In this document: one piece after another, positions 1 through 6,308 of the stretch | Layout of the letters: every line of letters begins with the position of its first letter | How positions within the stretch are numbered: position 1 is the first letter of the stretch | Source: Fidelibacterota bacterium UBA6817 | Lineage (GTDB): Bacteria > Fidelibacterota > Fidelibacteria > Fidelibacterales > Fidelibacteraceae | NCBI GenBank assembly: GCA_002452555.1 | Contig: DKER01000206.1 | Location: 4,863 to 12,086, forward strand | Reading direction: 5' to 3' | DNA: 7,224 nt | Made by a program: the position numbers and the translations under genes | The notes under the pieces: model-generated | Databases searched by the model: none | Told to the model about the DNA's origin: nothing | What the model saw: only the letters and a program-made list of their open reading frames with translations

Positions 1-48
1 TGAACAGCGAGCGCAGCGAGCCTTAACCCCTCAACCTCTCAACCTTAT
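1..48. repeat. Tail of an intergenic low-complexity repeat patch
   Basis: Two kinds of short repeat lie side by side. The heptamer AGCGAGC occurs at 6-12 and again at 15-21. It is followed by an eight-base period: AACCCCTC (25-32), AACCTCTC (33-40) and a decayed AACCTTAT (41-48). No reading frame is supported here. The TGA at positions 1-3 could be the stop of an upstream gene, but that cannot be told from inside the window. The patch differs in unit and length from the heptamer array at the other end. Confidence 0.55.
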
Positions 49-90
49 ATATGCATCTTAATCAATAATGATCTAAATTAATATTGTAAT

Positions 91-96
91 AAGGAG
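91..96 (+). promoter_or_regulatory. Ribosome binding site of the lipoprotein gene
   Basis: AAGGAG ends six bases before the ATG at 103. It is a near-perfect anti-16S match and fixes the start of the small lipoprotein gene. Confidence 0.75.
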
Positions 97-102
97 TAAC
101 GT

Positions 103-390
103 ATGAGAAAAGCAGGTCTTTTGATTCTCTTAATGCTTATGCTGTTCACCATCAGTTCCTGTATACCCGGAAACGGAACCTATACGCCGTTTAAACCGGC
201 CGGATTTTTTTGGGGTATATGGCATGGGTGGCTGGCACCTCTTTCACTGATTATCCAGTGGTTTGTACCGAAGATCGGGATTTATGAACCCTTTAATACC
301 GGTTGGTGGTATGATTTTGGTTTCTATCTTGGAATTTTGGGTGGATTTGGCGGATTAAGCCTTACACGAAAGAAAAACAAGTTTGACTGA
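103..390 (+). CDS. Small tryptophan-rich membrane lipoprotein, function unknown
   Basis: This 95-residue protein starts at an ATG with a strong AAGGAG site. Residues 1-19 form a lipoprotein signal (two basic residues, then a Leu/Met-rich hydrophobic core) ending in the lipobox ISSC, which predicts lipidation of Cys20. Unusually for a lipoprotein, the mature part contains two further hydrophobic stretches, about residues 33-55 (with the motif FFWGIWHGWLAP) and 67-87 (with GWWYDFGFYLG), joined by an IYEP turn, and then a basic tail RKKNK. From memory, similar short proteins with an FxxGxWHGxxAPxSFI...IYE...WYxFGF pattern occur in many bacteria without a known role. It is probably anchored in the cytoplasmic membrane. 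Its stop is two bases before the next gene, so the two are likely co-transcribed and translationally coupled. If the hydrophobic N-terminus is not cleaved, it would be a three-pass membrane protein instead. Confidence 0.8.
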   Translation: MRKAGLLILLMLMLFTISSCIPGNGTYTPFKPAGFFWGIWHGWLAPLSLIIQWFVPKIGIYEPFNTGWWYDFGFYLGILGGFGGLSLTRKKNKFD

Positions 391-392
391 TC

Positions 393-920
393 ATGAAATC
401 TGATAATCAAATTTGCCGGATATTGGCAGAATTTGGTCTGCCGCCGGATTATGCGGATATAAGAGGATTGGTGCCTTATGCGGAAGCCAATGATTTAATA
501 AATATTGGACTGAATCCATTCGGTATGCCGGTACATCTTGAACCTGAAGCAGGAAAGGCATGGTACAGAATGCATGATTCGGCTGCTGAAGACAAGATTA
601 TTCTATATCCACTATCCGGATTCCGCAGCATTGCATTGCAGACAGAAATTATTCGAAATAAGTTAAATCAGGGCTGGACAATTGAGGATATTATGAAAGC
701 AAATGCCCCGCCCGGGTACAGCCAGCATCATTCCGGAAAAGCTTTGGATATATGCACGGATTCGGTCAAAACCCCGGATGTCGCCTTTGAAAAAACTAAA
801 GCGTTTAAATGGCTTATTACATATGCTTCCCTATTTGGTTTTATCCTTTCTTATCCAAAAGATAATCCTTTTGGATTTATTTATGAACCCTGGCATTGGT
901 ATTTTAATAAAAACGTGTAA
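393..920 (+). CDS. M15B-family zinc D-alanyl-D-alanine carboxypeptidase (VanY-like)
   Basis: The 175-residue product has the signature of LAS-type peptidases that remove the terminal D-Ala from peptidoglycan peptides. The zinc-site motif SxHxxGxAxD is seen at 110-119 (S110, H112, G115, A117, D119), and the second motif EPWHW at 165-169 supplies the catalytic Glu165 and the third zinc ligand His168. The SGFRS motif at 75-79 carries the Arg expected to contact the substrate. The domain fills nearly the whole protein and the length is normal for a bare catalytic domain. No signal peptide or membrane anchor is visible, so as predicted it stays in the cytoplasm or is anchored by a partner; a recycling role on muropeptides is possible but is inference. 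The start lies two bases after the preceding stop with no good Shine-Dalgarno, consistent with coupling to the lipoprotein gene. Endolysin-type L-Ala-D-Glu peptidases share the same fold and are an alternative. Confidence 0.88.
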   Translation: MKSDNQICRILAEFGLPPDYADIRGLVPYAEANDLINIGLNPFGMPVHLEPEAGKAWYRMHDSAAEDKIILYPLSGFRSIALQTEIIRNKLNQGWTIEDIMKANAPPGYSQHHSGKALDICTDSVKTPDVAFEKTKAFKWLITYASLFGFILSYPKDNPFGFIYEPWHWYFNKNV

Positions 921-970
921 CGTAGTGATCAGATCTGTCTCTAATTATAAAAAATTTGAAAGGATCAAAA

Positions 971-1174
971 ATGAAGAGCAACGTCGGTAAAACAGATAAA
1001 ATCATAAGAATTATTCTTGGTCTGGTCATTATTGCTCTTGGATTTATTTATGAAACATGGTGGGGACTTGTCGGACTCATTCCTCTTATAACCGGACTTG
1101 TTAATTGGTGTCCAATTTATCATGCATGCAAAATCAGTACAGCTGATAAAGAAAAAGACAAAGACACGGAATAA
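971..1174 (+). CDS. YgaP-type (DUF2892) small two-pass inner-membrane protein
   Basis: The 67-residue product begins MKSNVGKTDKIIR and matches the pattern of DUF2892 (the YgaP-like transmembrane domain): a short basic N-terminus with N-V-G-x-x-D-x-x-I-R, a hydrophobic helix at about 11-27, a WWGLVGLIPLITGL helix at about 30-44, and the terminal CPIY motif at 47-50, followed by a highly charged tail of Lys, Asp and Glu. In E. coli YgaP this domain anchors a rhodanese; here it stands alone, as is common. I chose the ATG at 971 because GAAAGGA at 958-964 is well placed in front of it and the family start falls there; an in-frame TTG at 956 would add five residues but sits inside that ribosome site. 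It follows the peptidase gene by 50 bases on the same strand. The role of stand-alone copies is unknown. Confidence 0.82.
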   Translation: MKSNVGKTDKIIRIILGLVIIALGFIYETWWGLVGLIPLITGLVNWCPIYHACKISTADKEKDKDTE

Positions 1175-1207
1175 ATTTCTTCATTAATCTCCTTACTCTC
1201 TAACCCG

Positions 1208-1237
1208 AAAGCCGGATATTTTTTTAACCCGCTTTTT
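1208..1237 (+). terminator. Probable Rho-independent terminator after the DUF2892 gene
   Basis: AAAGC at 1208-1212 pairs with GCTTT at 1231-1235; inside it GG pairs with CC and TA with TA, with two single mismatches and a T-rich loop. A run of five T residues occupies 1233-1237. The position, 34 bases after the stop, is right for ending the left three-gene block. The stem is short and mismatched, so this is tentative. Confidence 0.4.
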
Positions 1238-1306
1238 AATATTCTATATGTTTGGGATCTTTTTATTTAATTTATTTGGAAATATTTTTAAAAATAAAGG
1301 GCTGTC

Positions 1307-2395
1307 ATGAAAAGAATTTCCTTCATAATACTTTTTTTAATAATAATTCCGGGACTCTATGGAGAAGAAGAATCTGAAATTCTGTGGGTCAATGCTGAAA
1401 ATTTTCTTCGGTATGGTCAGGCAGATTCGGCTGACATACCGGGTTATGAACGGTTACCGGCTTTTTTTAAAGATTCTCTCAGGACTGATTTGTTACGTCT
1501 CGGTTCACACTCAAGCGGGTTGTCTATAGCATTTATAACCGATTCTCCGTTTATACGTGCAAAATGGAAGGTCCGTTATCAGACTAAATTGCCACATATG
1601 CCCCGAACATCTACGCAAGGCGTTGATCTTTATTCGGTTGATCTCTTGACGCGTAAATGGAATTACGTTGGTACCGGCAAATGGTGGGATGAGAATAACC
1701 CGGTTCATAATGCTGTTCTTATGGAAAATAGTGTTTATGAAAACAGAGTATACGTCTTATACCTTCCTCTTTATGATGCTGTTGATTCGGTCTTTATTGG
1801 AATACATCCAAAGGCAAAAATCACATCTGCAACAGTCTATGATCCCCGGGACTTACCAATACTGGTTTATGGAACATCCATAACACAGGGAGGATCGGCG
1901 AGCCGTCCCGGGATGGCTTATCCTGCTATCCTTTCCAGATATTTACATCGTGAAATTCTGAATTTCGGGTTCTCCGGCAATGGCCGGCTCGATCTGGAAC
2001 TTGCCGATTATCTTGCAACCATACCTGCGTCACTTCTGGTTGTTGATGCCCTTCCAAATGTGTCTGCCGGCGATGTGGATACAAAATTGATTACGTTTAT
2101 TCTAAGGGTCAGAGAATCAAGTGATATTCCGATACTTATCGTACCAAATATTTCATACGGACATGAAGATGACAATTCAGAAACAGGTTCAGCCTTACGG
2201 CAAAAATATGAGGAATATTTAATAGCCAGAGCATTTATTAAAAAATCAGGTGTTAAAAACGTCACGTTTCTTCTGGAAAAACACATCCGTTTTTCCGATG
2301 ATGACGGAAGCGTGGATGGTGTTCATCTGACCGATCTGGGTATGAAACGCCATGCGGATAGTTTATATCCGGTTGTTCGGAAATTGCTGAAGTAA
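1307..2395 (+). CDS. Secreted SGNH/GDSL-type esterase with GxDLY N-terminal domain
   Basis: The 362-residue product starts with a type I signal peptide (MKRIS, a long Ile/Leu/Phe core, probable cleavage after Gly19), so it is exported to the periplasm or beyond. The N-terminal half, about 25-180, is a beta-rich domain containing the G-V-D-L-Y motif at 105-109 that names the GxDLY family (PF14607). The second half, about 183-362, is an SGNH hydrolase (PF14606 type): nucleophile Ser191 in YGTSITQG, block II GFSGNG at 221-226, DALPN at 247-251 in place of the usual GxND, and the catalytic Asp337 and His340 in DGVHL. The family is thought to deacylate carbohydrates or similar esters; the substrate cannot be read from the sequence. 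AAAGGG at 1296-1301 serves as ribosome site. The gene stands alone between a probable terminator upstream and a 101-base leader downstream. Confidence 0.87.
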   Translation: MKRISFIILFLIIIPGLYGEEESEILWVNAENFLRYGQADSADIPGYERLPAFFKDSLRTDLLRLGSHSSGLSIAFITDSPFIRAKWKVRYQTKLPHMPRTSTQGVDLYSVDLLTRKWNYVGTGKWWDENNPVHNAVLMENSVYENRVYVLYLPLYDAVDSVFIGIHPKAKITSATVYDPRDLPILVYGTSITQGGSASRPGMAYPAILSRYLHREILNFGFSGNGRLDLELADYLATIPASLLVVDALPNVSAGDVDTKLITFILRVRESSDIPILIVPNISYGHEDDNSETGSALRQKYEEYLIARAFIKKSGVKNVTFLLEKHIRFSDDDGSVDGVHLTDLGMKRHADSLYPVVRKLLK

Positions 2396-2440
2396 TCTCA
2401 AACTGTACGAAAAATATATACAGTTATTGAAAGCGAATCT

Positions 2441-2481
2441 GTTTGAATACATTTTGATGTATTTTAAATTCTCATTCAAAC
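2441..2481 (+). promoter_or_regulatory. Structured leader with overlapping inverted repeats before aspartate kinase
   Basis: A perfect 8-base inverted repeat, GTTTGAAT at 2441-2448 and ATTCAAAC at 2474-2481, encloses a separate 7-bp hairpin, AATACAT at 2446-2452 with ATGTATT at 2457-2463 around a TTTG loop. The two share bases 2446-2448, so the full arms and the inner hairpin cannot form completely at once. The right arm ends seven bases before the AGGAG (2488-2492) of the kinase gene. This could influence translation or be chance in AT-rich DNA. Confidence 0.25.
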
Positions 2482-2496
2482 TTTTGCAGGAGTTTC

Positions 2497-3864
2497 ATGG
2501 ATAAAATCGTTGTTAAATTTGGGGGTTCAAATCTTAAGACCGAATTGGATATTAATCGCTTAATACACATTTTAAGATCATACAACCAATCTGTTGTAGT
2601 CGTTGTCAGTGCATTTTATGGTGTGACAAATTTTCTTCAGGAACTGATCTGGAAAGTCCGGTATGACCATGATCCAATCCGGGCGGGACTTGATTTTATT
2701 CGCAATATGAAAAAAGAAGCCCTTATGAAAAATGTTCACAACGCAGGATCAAGGGAAAGAATTCTCAATCGCTTGGAAAAGCGGGTACATGAATTGGAAC
2801 GGTACCTTTTGGGGATTCATTATATCGGAGATGTCCCCCGCTATACGGAAGATCTGATTTTGAGTTATGGCGAAAGACTCAGCTCCCTGATCCTGACTGA
2901 ACTCCTGAATGAAAACGGATTGACAGCGGAAGAAAAACTTCCGGAAGATTTAATATTGAGGACTGTCGGAAGTTCTGGAAATGCTGTCGTTGATTTTGAA
3001 AATTCCCGGGTCCCTGAAAATGTTTCATTCGACAAAATAACAGTGATACCGGGGTTTTACGGCATTTCTTCTGATAACAAAGTCACTCTTTTCGGAAGAG
3101 GAGGGAGCGATTATTCTGCGGCTGCTGTTGCGCGCTGTATTCATGCCGATTTCCTCGACATTTGGAAGGATGTGGACGGATTTATGAGTGGTGATCCAAA
3201 GTTGGTTCACCATGCAAAAAACTTAGATAAATTGACCTATACAGAAGCGGCTGAGCTGGCTTATTTCGGTGCTAAAATTCTGCATCCAAGAACGGTTGAA
3301 CCCATAAGTCAAATGGGAATACCTATTCGTGTATTTGATGTTTCTTCACAAATCAATCTCAACCAACCCCGTACAATCATCAGTAAAGAAAGCCGTATTC
3401 ATAAAACAGTAATTAAAAGCGTCACGTTTAGCGATGATTTTGGAATTCTTCAGTTAGAGGGGCCGGGAGTCGGAATGAAACCCGGTATTTTGGCTGTAGT
3501 AACTAGTGCTTTGGATAAAGCAGGAATTAATATAAAATCCGTCATAACAGCCCAGACATCAATAAATATTCTTTTAGCCCTGCAGGATCTTGAACCCTCG
3601 GCTCAGATTACGCGTACAATTCTTCCGGATATAGTCAGTAACCTGAAAACCATGGATCATCTGTCCCTGATCGCCGTAGTAGGCCAGGGTATTCTTGAAA
3701 CACCCGGCGTTGCAGCCAGAATATTTGGTGCAGTAAGCCGTAAAAACATCAATGTCCGCATTATTTCTGTGGGTGCATCACCTGTCGCAGCTTATTTTAT
3801 TGTTGAGAAAGATGCCCGTGATGATGCCGTTCGAACAATTCATGAGGAGTTTTTCGGATCCTAG
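2497..3864 (+). CDS. Aspartate kinase, monofunctional, with two C-terminal ACT domains
   Basis: This 455-residue cytoplasmic enzyme phosphorylates L-aspartate with ATP (EC 2.7.2.4), the first step towards lysine, threonine, methionine and diaminopimelate. The kinase domain spans about 1-295: KFGGSN at 7-12, VVSA at 36-39, SYGERLSS at 123-130, TLFGRGGSDYSAA at 197-209, WKDVDGFMSGDP at 223-234 and YTEAAELAYFGAKILHP at 248-264. Two ACT regulatory domains follow, about 312-385 (PGVGMKPGILAVVTSAL) and 392-455 (VVGQGILETPGVAARIF), which normally bind lysine or threonine for feedback inhibition. The C-terminus ends at the end of the second ACT domain with no homoserine dehydrogenase fused, and none is found in the window. 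The start is supported by AGGAG at 2488-2492. No lysine, threonine or methionine genes lie next to it, so it seems to be a separate unit. I do not name a gene symbol because lysC and the kinase half of thrA cannot be told apart safely here. Confidence 0.94.
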   Translation: MDKIVVKFGGSNLKTELDINRLIHILRSYNQSVVVVVSAFYGVTNFLQELIWKVRYDHDPIRAGLDFIRNMKKEALMKNVHNAGSRERILNRLEKRVHELERYLLGIHYIGDVPRYTEDLILSYGERLSSLILTELLNENGLTAEEKLPEDLILRTVGSSGNAVVDFENSRVPENVSFDKITVIPGFYGISSDNKVTLFGRGGSDYSAAAVARCIHADFLDIWKDVDGFMSGDPKLVHHAKNLDKLTYTEAAELAYFGAKILHPRTVEPISQMGIPIRVFDVSSQINLNQPRTIISKESRIHKTVIKSVTFSDDFGILQLEGPGVGMKPGILAVVTSALDKAGINIKSVITAQTSINILLALQDLEPSAQITRTILPDIVSNLKTMDHLSLIAVVGQGILETPGVAARIFGAVSRKNINVRIISVGASPVAAYFIVEKDARDDAVRTIHEEFFGS

Positions 3865-3882
3865 GAACTCTTCAAGGTTCAT

Positions 3883-3903
3883 GGCTCTTTTTAAAGACCT
3901 TTT
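3883..3903 (+). terminator. Possible terminator after aspartate kinase
   Basis: GG-TCTT at 3883-3889 (C3885 bulged) pairs with AAGA-CC at 3894-3899, closing a small T/A loop, followed by TTTT at 3900-3903. It lies 19 bases after the kinase stop, between two convergent genes. An alternative longer pairing, AAGGT 3874-3878 with ACCTT 3897-3901, overlaps it. The stem is weak. Confidence 0.35.
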
Positions 3904-3963
3904 ATCAGATTTTCACACGAACAACTTTTATACGGATGCGCTTTTATTGAATCAAAATGAATA

Positions 3964-4749
3964 TTATGTGATTTTCTGTAACCGGTGAATCACTTTCCGG
4001 ATGAGATAGCGTGGAAAAAAGCGTGTTATAAGGGTAATAGATTTGTTTTTTAGTCCCGGCAGTACAATGACTTTATTACGAACAAAACCCTTATATCCTT
4101 TACGGGCAACGGTTTGGGCACTTTGAGCTCCCATCTTAAATATAACGGATTCTTTCATCCCTGACACTTCACAAAATTTAGTCAACGTCGGTCCGGGAGC
4201 CAAACAGGTTACTGAAATTCCGAAAGGTTTTAATTCTTCGTGAAGGGCTTCAGAAAATGATAATACAAAGGCTTTCGTTGCATAATATACCGCCATGTTT
4301 GGACCGGGCACAAAACCGGCTATCGATGCTACGTTTAAGATTCCGCCTGTTTTGTTTTTTATCATTTGAGGAATCAGCAATCGGGTTAGTGATACCAGGT
4401 TATTGACATTCAGCTGAATCATATTGAGCTGTTGATCAAGGTCTGCTTCATGAAAACTGTTCAGTAATCCATATCCTGCATTGTTAACCAAAACATCAAT
4501 GACGAGATTCTTTTCCTTTAAAGCATTTACAAGGTGTAAAGGGGCATCCGGAAGGGATAAATCCCGAGGAATAATCAAAATTGAGCGATCGGGAAATTCT
4601 TTCAGCAAGTCTACTTTTAAATCCTGAAGTTTATCATGTGACCGGGCTGTTATGACAAGATTATAACCGTTCTTAATAAATAAATATGCCAGTTCTTTTC
4701 CGATGCCGTACGAGGATCCGGTTATAAGTGCTGTTTTTTGTGTATTCAT
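3964..4749 (-). CDS. Short-chain dehydrogenase/reductase, classical SDR (DltE/YqjQ-like)
   Basis: The 261-residue product is a classical NAD(P)-dependent SDR. The Rossmann cofactor loop TGSSYGIG is at 10-17, a basic Arg36 after the second strand suggests NADP(H), Asp63 is in the adenine-binding position, and NNAG at 89-92 is intact. The catalytic set is complete: Asn114, Ser142 (in NVASIAG), Tyr155 and Lys159 (YYATK), with the PGP motif at 185-187. The tail after 240 is basic and hydrophobic (FFPRYLIRKVIHRLQK), common in the COG0300 group, and may touch the membrane. The substrate cannot be predicted. On the minus strand AAGGA (complement of 4756-4760) precedes the ATG. It is the last gene of a minus-strand cluster, 33 bases after the micro-ORF, and its 3' end faces the aspartate kinase. 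Confidence 0.9.
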   Translation of the reverse strand: MNTQKTALITGSSYGIGKELAYLFIKNGYNLVITARSHDKLQDLKVDLLKEFPDRSILIIPRDLSLPDAPLHLVNALKEKNLVIDVLVNNAGYGLLNSFHEADLDQQLNMIQLNVNNLVSLTRLLIPQMIKNKTGGILNVASIAGFVPGPNMAVYYATKAFVLSFSEALHEELKPFGISVTCLAPGPTLTKFCEVSGMKESVIFKMGAQSAQTVARKGYKGFVRNKVIVLPGLKNKSITLITRFFPRYLIRKVIHRLQKIT

Positions 4750-4782
4750 GATGCGTCCTTATCTTTTGCCTTATGATTGATA

Positions 4783-4956
4783 TCAGTCGTGATGGTTACG
4801 AAAGTGTTTTTGTTTGGTCAGGAACGGTTTGTTTATTTGAGATTGCTCATCTTTTGCATGGCTGCCTTTTTTTTTAACAAAGGGATTGAAAGCCATTAAA
4901 ATAATGATGACTGCCAAAAAAAGAAAGGTGAGAAGAAAAAGTGTTAATAGACCCAT
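4783..4956 (-). CDS. Tiny single-pass membrane protein overlapping the DUF819 gene end
   Basis: A 57-residue ORF begins at the ATG at 4956 and overlaps the last 13 bases of the DUF819 gene in another frame. It encodes one strong hydrophobic helix (about residues 2-28, MGLLTLFLLTFLFLAVIII), then a basic KKKG stop-transfer and a hydrophilic tail ending in HFRNHHD, so the topology is probably N-out, C-in. There are no cysteines. No Shine-Dalgarno is visible before the ATG, or before an in-frame TTG at 4974 that would add six residues, so translation would depend on termination of the preceding gene. Its size and helix-then-KKKG layout loosely recall the NqrM or 'membrane or secreted protein' small families, but the Cys of those is absent and I do not assign it. 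The membrane-helix-plus-charged-tail pattern and the tight placement argue for a real gene; a fortuitous ORF remains possible. Confidence 0.5.
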   Translation of the reverse strand: MGLLTLFLLTFLFLAVIIILMAFNPFVKKKGSHAKDEQSQINKPFLTKQKHFRNHHD

Positions 4957-6125
4957 TGAAGGAGAGTTGCGCAAATGAGTGCGGCATAGGTTCCCAATAC
5001 ATATCCGGCAATTCCCAGCATCACACCAACGGATGCCAATGCGGGATGAAAAGCTGAGGCAACAATGGGAGCACTGGCTGCGCCACCCACATTAGCCTGA
5101 GATCCAACCGCCATAAAGAAGAGGGGAGACCGGGTTAACTTCATAGCTCCAAGAAGAATCAGGACATGAAACAGAATCCATGTCAGTCCCATAGCAAAAA
5201 GATATGGATATTTAACGACTTCACGAAGATCAGCGTTTGCACCGATTACACCAATGAGCAAATACAGCATTACTGTTCCCAGTTTGGAAGCACCTACTCC
5301 TTCAAAACGTTTAAGAGATGTAAATGAAAATGTTACACCCAGGGTTGTGATAATTATGATTTTCCATGTAGAGTGAGATATAATGGTTCCTATCTCAGGC
5401 AGCAAATTGCCTGCCTGATAAGCCAGCCATGCACAACCGAAGGAAAGTGCCAGCATAATCATATAATCTGTTGTATTGGGTATCCGTGCTACAGATTTCT
5501 GGAAATTGATAATTTTATGTTTCAGTTCTTCAATAGCAGAATTATCTGCCTTCAGTTTTCGGTCAATTTTATCGCTTTCGCCGGCAAGATAGAGCAGAAT
5601 GCCTGTCCAAATATTAGCAACTAATACATCAACAACAACCATCATTGCCAACATGGTTTCTGTGGCTTTTACAGATTGCCCGATAGCAATAAAATTGGCT
5701 CCGCCTCCAATCCAGCTTCCTGCCAGTGCTGCCATGCCTTTCCAAATATCCGGAGGGAGCTGGTGGCGGAAAATCCATAAACTGAGCGGACCGCCGATCA
5801 CGATTCCCAGCGTACCCGAAAGAAACATGATCACCGCTTTTGGTCCCAGTTTTAAAATACCTTTGATATCTACGGCCAATGTAAGCAGCAAAAGACTTGC
5901 CGGCAGAACAAAAGTTTTGATAGAATTGTAAACCGGTGCACTGGTTGGTATGATATGTAATGTGGACAAGAGAGTTGGCAGAAAATAAGCAAATACCAGG
6001 GGAGGTACCACATTAAATAGCTTCCTTCCCCAGGTCGTGTAATCCTGAACTGTAAAAATAACGGCAGGAACAACCAGGAGGACTGCTAAAATTCCGAACG
6101 GATTCAATATCAGGACATTCTGCAT
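4944..6125 (-). CDS. DUF819 family multi-pass membrane protein (YjcL-like)
   Basis: The 393-residue product is an integral membrane protein of about ten hydrophobic segments, matching the DUF819 family (PF05684, B. subtilis YjcL) in length and signature. Two glycine-rich motifs occur in equivalent places of the two halves: GSWIGGGANFIAI at 136-148 and GSQANVGGAASAP at 341-353, each followed by a long hydrophobic helix. This pseudo-symmetry resembles two-fold inverted-repeat transporters with broken helices. A charged cytoplasmic linker (about 183-218, rich in Lys, Asp and Glu) separates the halves. Family members are mostly uncharacterised; transport of a small solute is a reasonable inference, with no substrate indicated. 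The start at 6125 has AAAGG nine bases upstream on the minus strand. It is the first gene of a minus-strand cluster followed by the overlapping micro-ORF and an SDR. Confidence 0.9.
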   Translation of the reverse strand: MQNVLILNPFGILAVLLVVPAVIFTVQDYTTWGRKLFNVVPPLVFAYFLPTLLSTLHIIPTSAPVYNSIKTFVLPASLLLLTLAVDIKGILKLGPKAVIMFLSGTLGIVIGGPLSLWIFRHQLPPDIWKGMAALAGSWIGGGANFIAIGQSVKATETMLAMMVVVDVLVANIWTGILLYLAGESDKIDRKLKADNSAIEELKHKIINFQKSVARIPNTTDYMIMLALSFGCAWLAYQAGNLLPEIGTIISHSTWKIIIITTLGVTFSFTSLKRFEGVGASKLGTVMLYLLIGVIGANADLREVVKYPYLFAMGLTWILFHVLILLGAMKLTRSPLFFMAVGSQANVGGAASAPIVASAFHPALASVGVMLGIAGYVLGTYAALICATLLQWVY

Positions 6126-6220
6126 GAGTTAACCTTTACATTTTTTAATAGTTTATTGAAGAACTGTTTGGCAGAATTTAACATGCTTCACCCTTTTAAC
6201 CAAGGATACAGGAATTGTGT

Positions 6221-6248
6221 TTGATTTTCTTTAAAAAAAGATTACTAT
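6221..6248 (+). promoter_or_regulatory. Candidate sigma-70-type promoter of the atypical SDR
   Basis: TTGATT (6221-6226) and TACTAT (6243-6248) are 16 bases apart, each matching four of six consensus positions, and lie about 60 bases before the start codon. If the host uses a different consensus, as Bacteroidetes do, this is meaningless. Confidence 0.22.
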
Positions 6249-6295
6249 GAAACCTGCTGATTAATTATTCGTTCATAAACATTATCATTCATTAC

Positions 6296-6301
6296 AAGGA
6301 G
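6296..6301 (+). promoter_or_regulatory. Ribosome binding site of the atypical SDR
   Basis: AAGGAG ends seven bases before the ATG at 6309 and supports that start. Confidence 0.75.
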
Positions 6302-6308
6302 TTTTTCG

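Larger units (their letters stand above)
6126..6308. promoter_or_regulatory. Divergent intergenic region with promoters for both sides
   Basis: These 183 bases separate the minus-strand DUF819 cluster from the plus-strand SDR, so they must contain outward promoters unless transcription enters from elsewhere. They are AT-rich with no ORF. I found no convincing operator palindrome. Confidence 0.5.

Noticed and set aside
703..990. A 95-codon plus-strand ORF overlapping the peptidase gene
   Set aside because: It lies almost wholly in another frame of the VanY-like gene, whose motifs are unmistakable, and its translation shows no recognisable domain.
1283..1296. Perfect 14-base palindrome TATTTTTAAAAATA before the esterase gene
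   Set aside because: It is purely A and T in an AT-rich leader, so chance is a sufficient explanation; it also merges with the ribosome site.
2401..2425. Terminator after the esterase gene (AACTGTA/TACAGTT stem)
   Set aside because: The stem is AT-rich with an 11-base loop and no T run follows on either strand.
2497..3864. Bifunctional aspartokinase-homoserine dehydrogenase broken by a frameshift
   Set aside because: The protein ends cleanly after the second ACT domain, and no homoserine dehydrogenase motif appears in the 99 bases that follow or in any frame beyond.
3752..3988. A 78-codon ORF covering the kinase end and the convergent gap
   Set aside because: It starts inside the second ACT domain in another frame, runs into the SDR end and has no recognisable features.
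5373..5931. Two plus-strand ORFs (5373-5624 and 5599-5931) antisense to the DUF819 gene
   Set aside because: They are opposite a well-supported membrane protein gene; their composition is that expected of antisense frames and neither has a ribosome site I can see.
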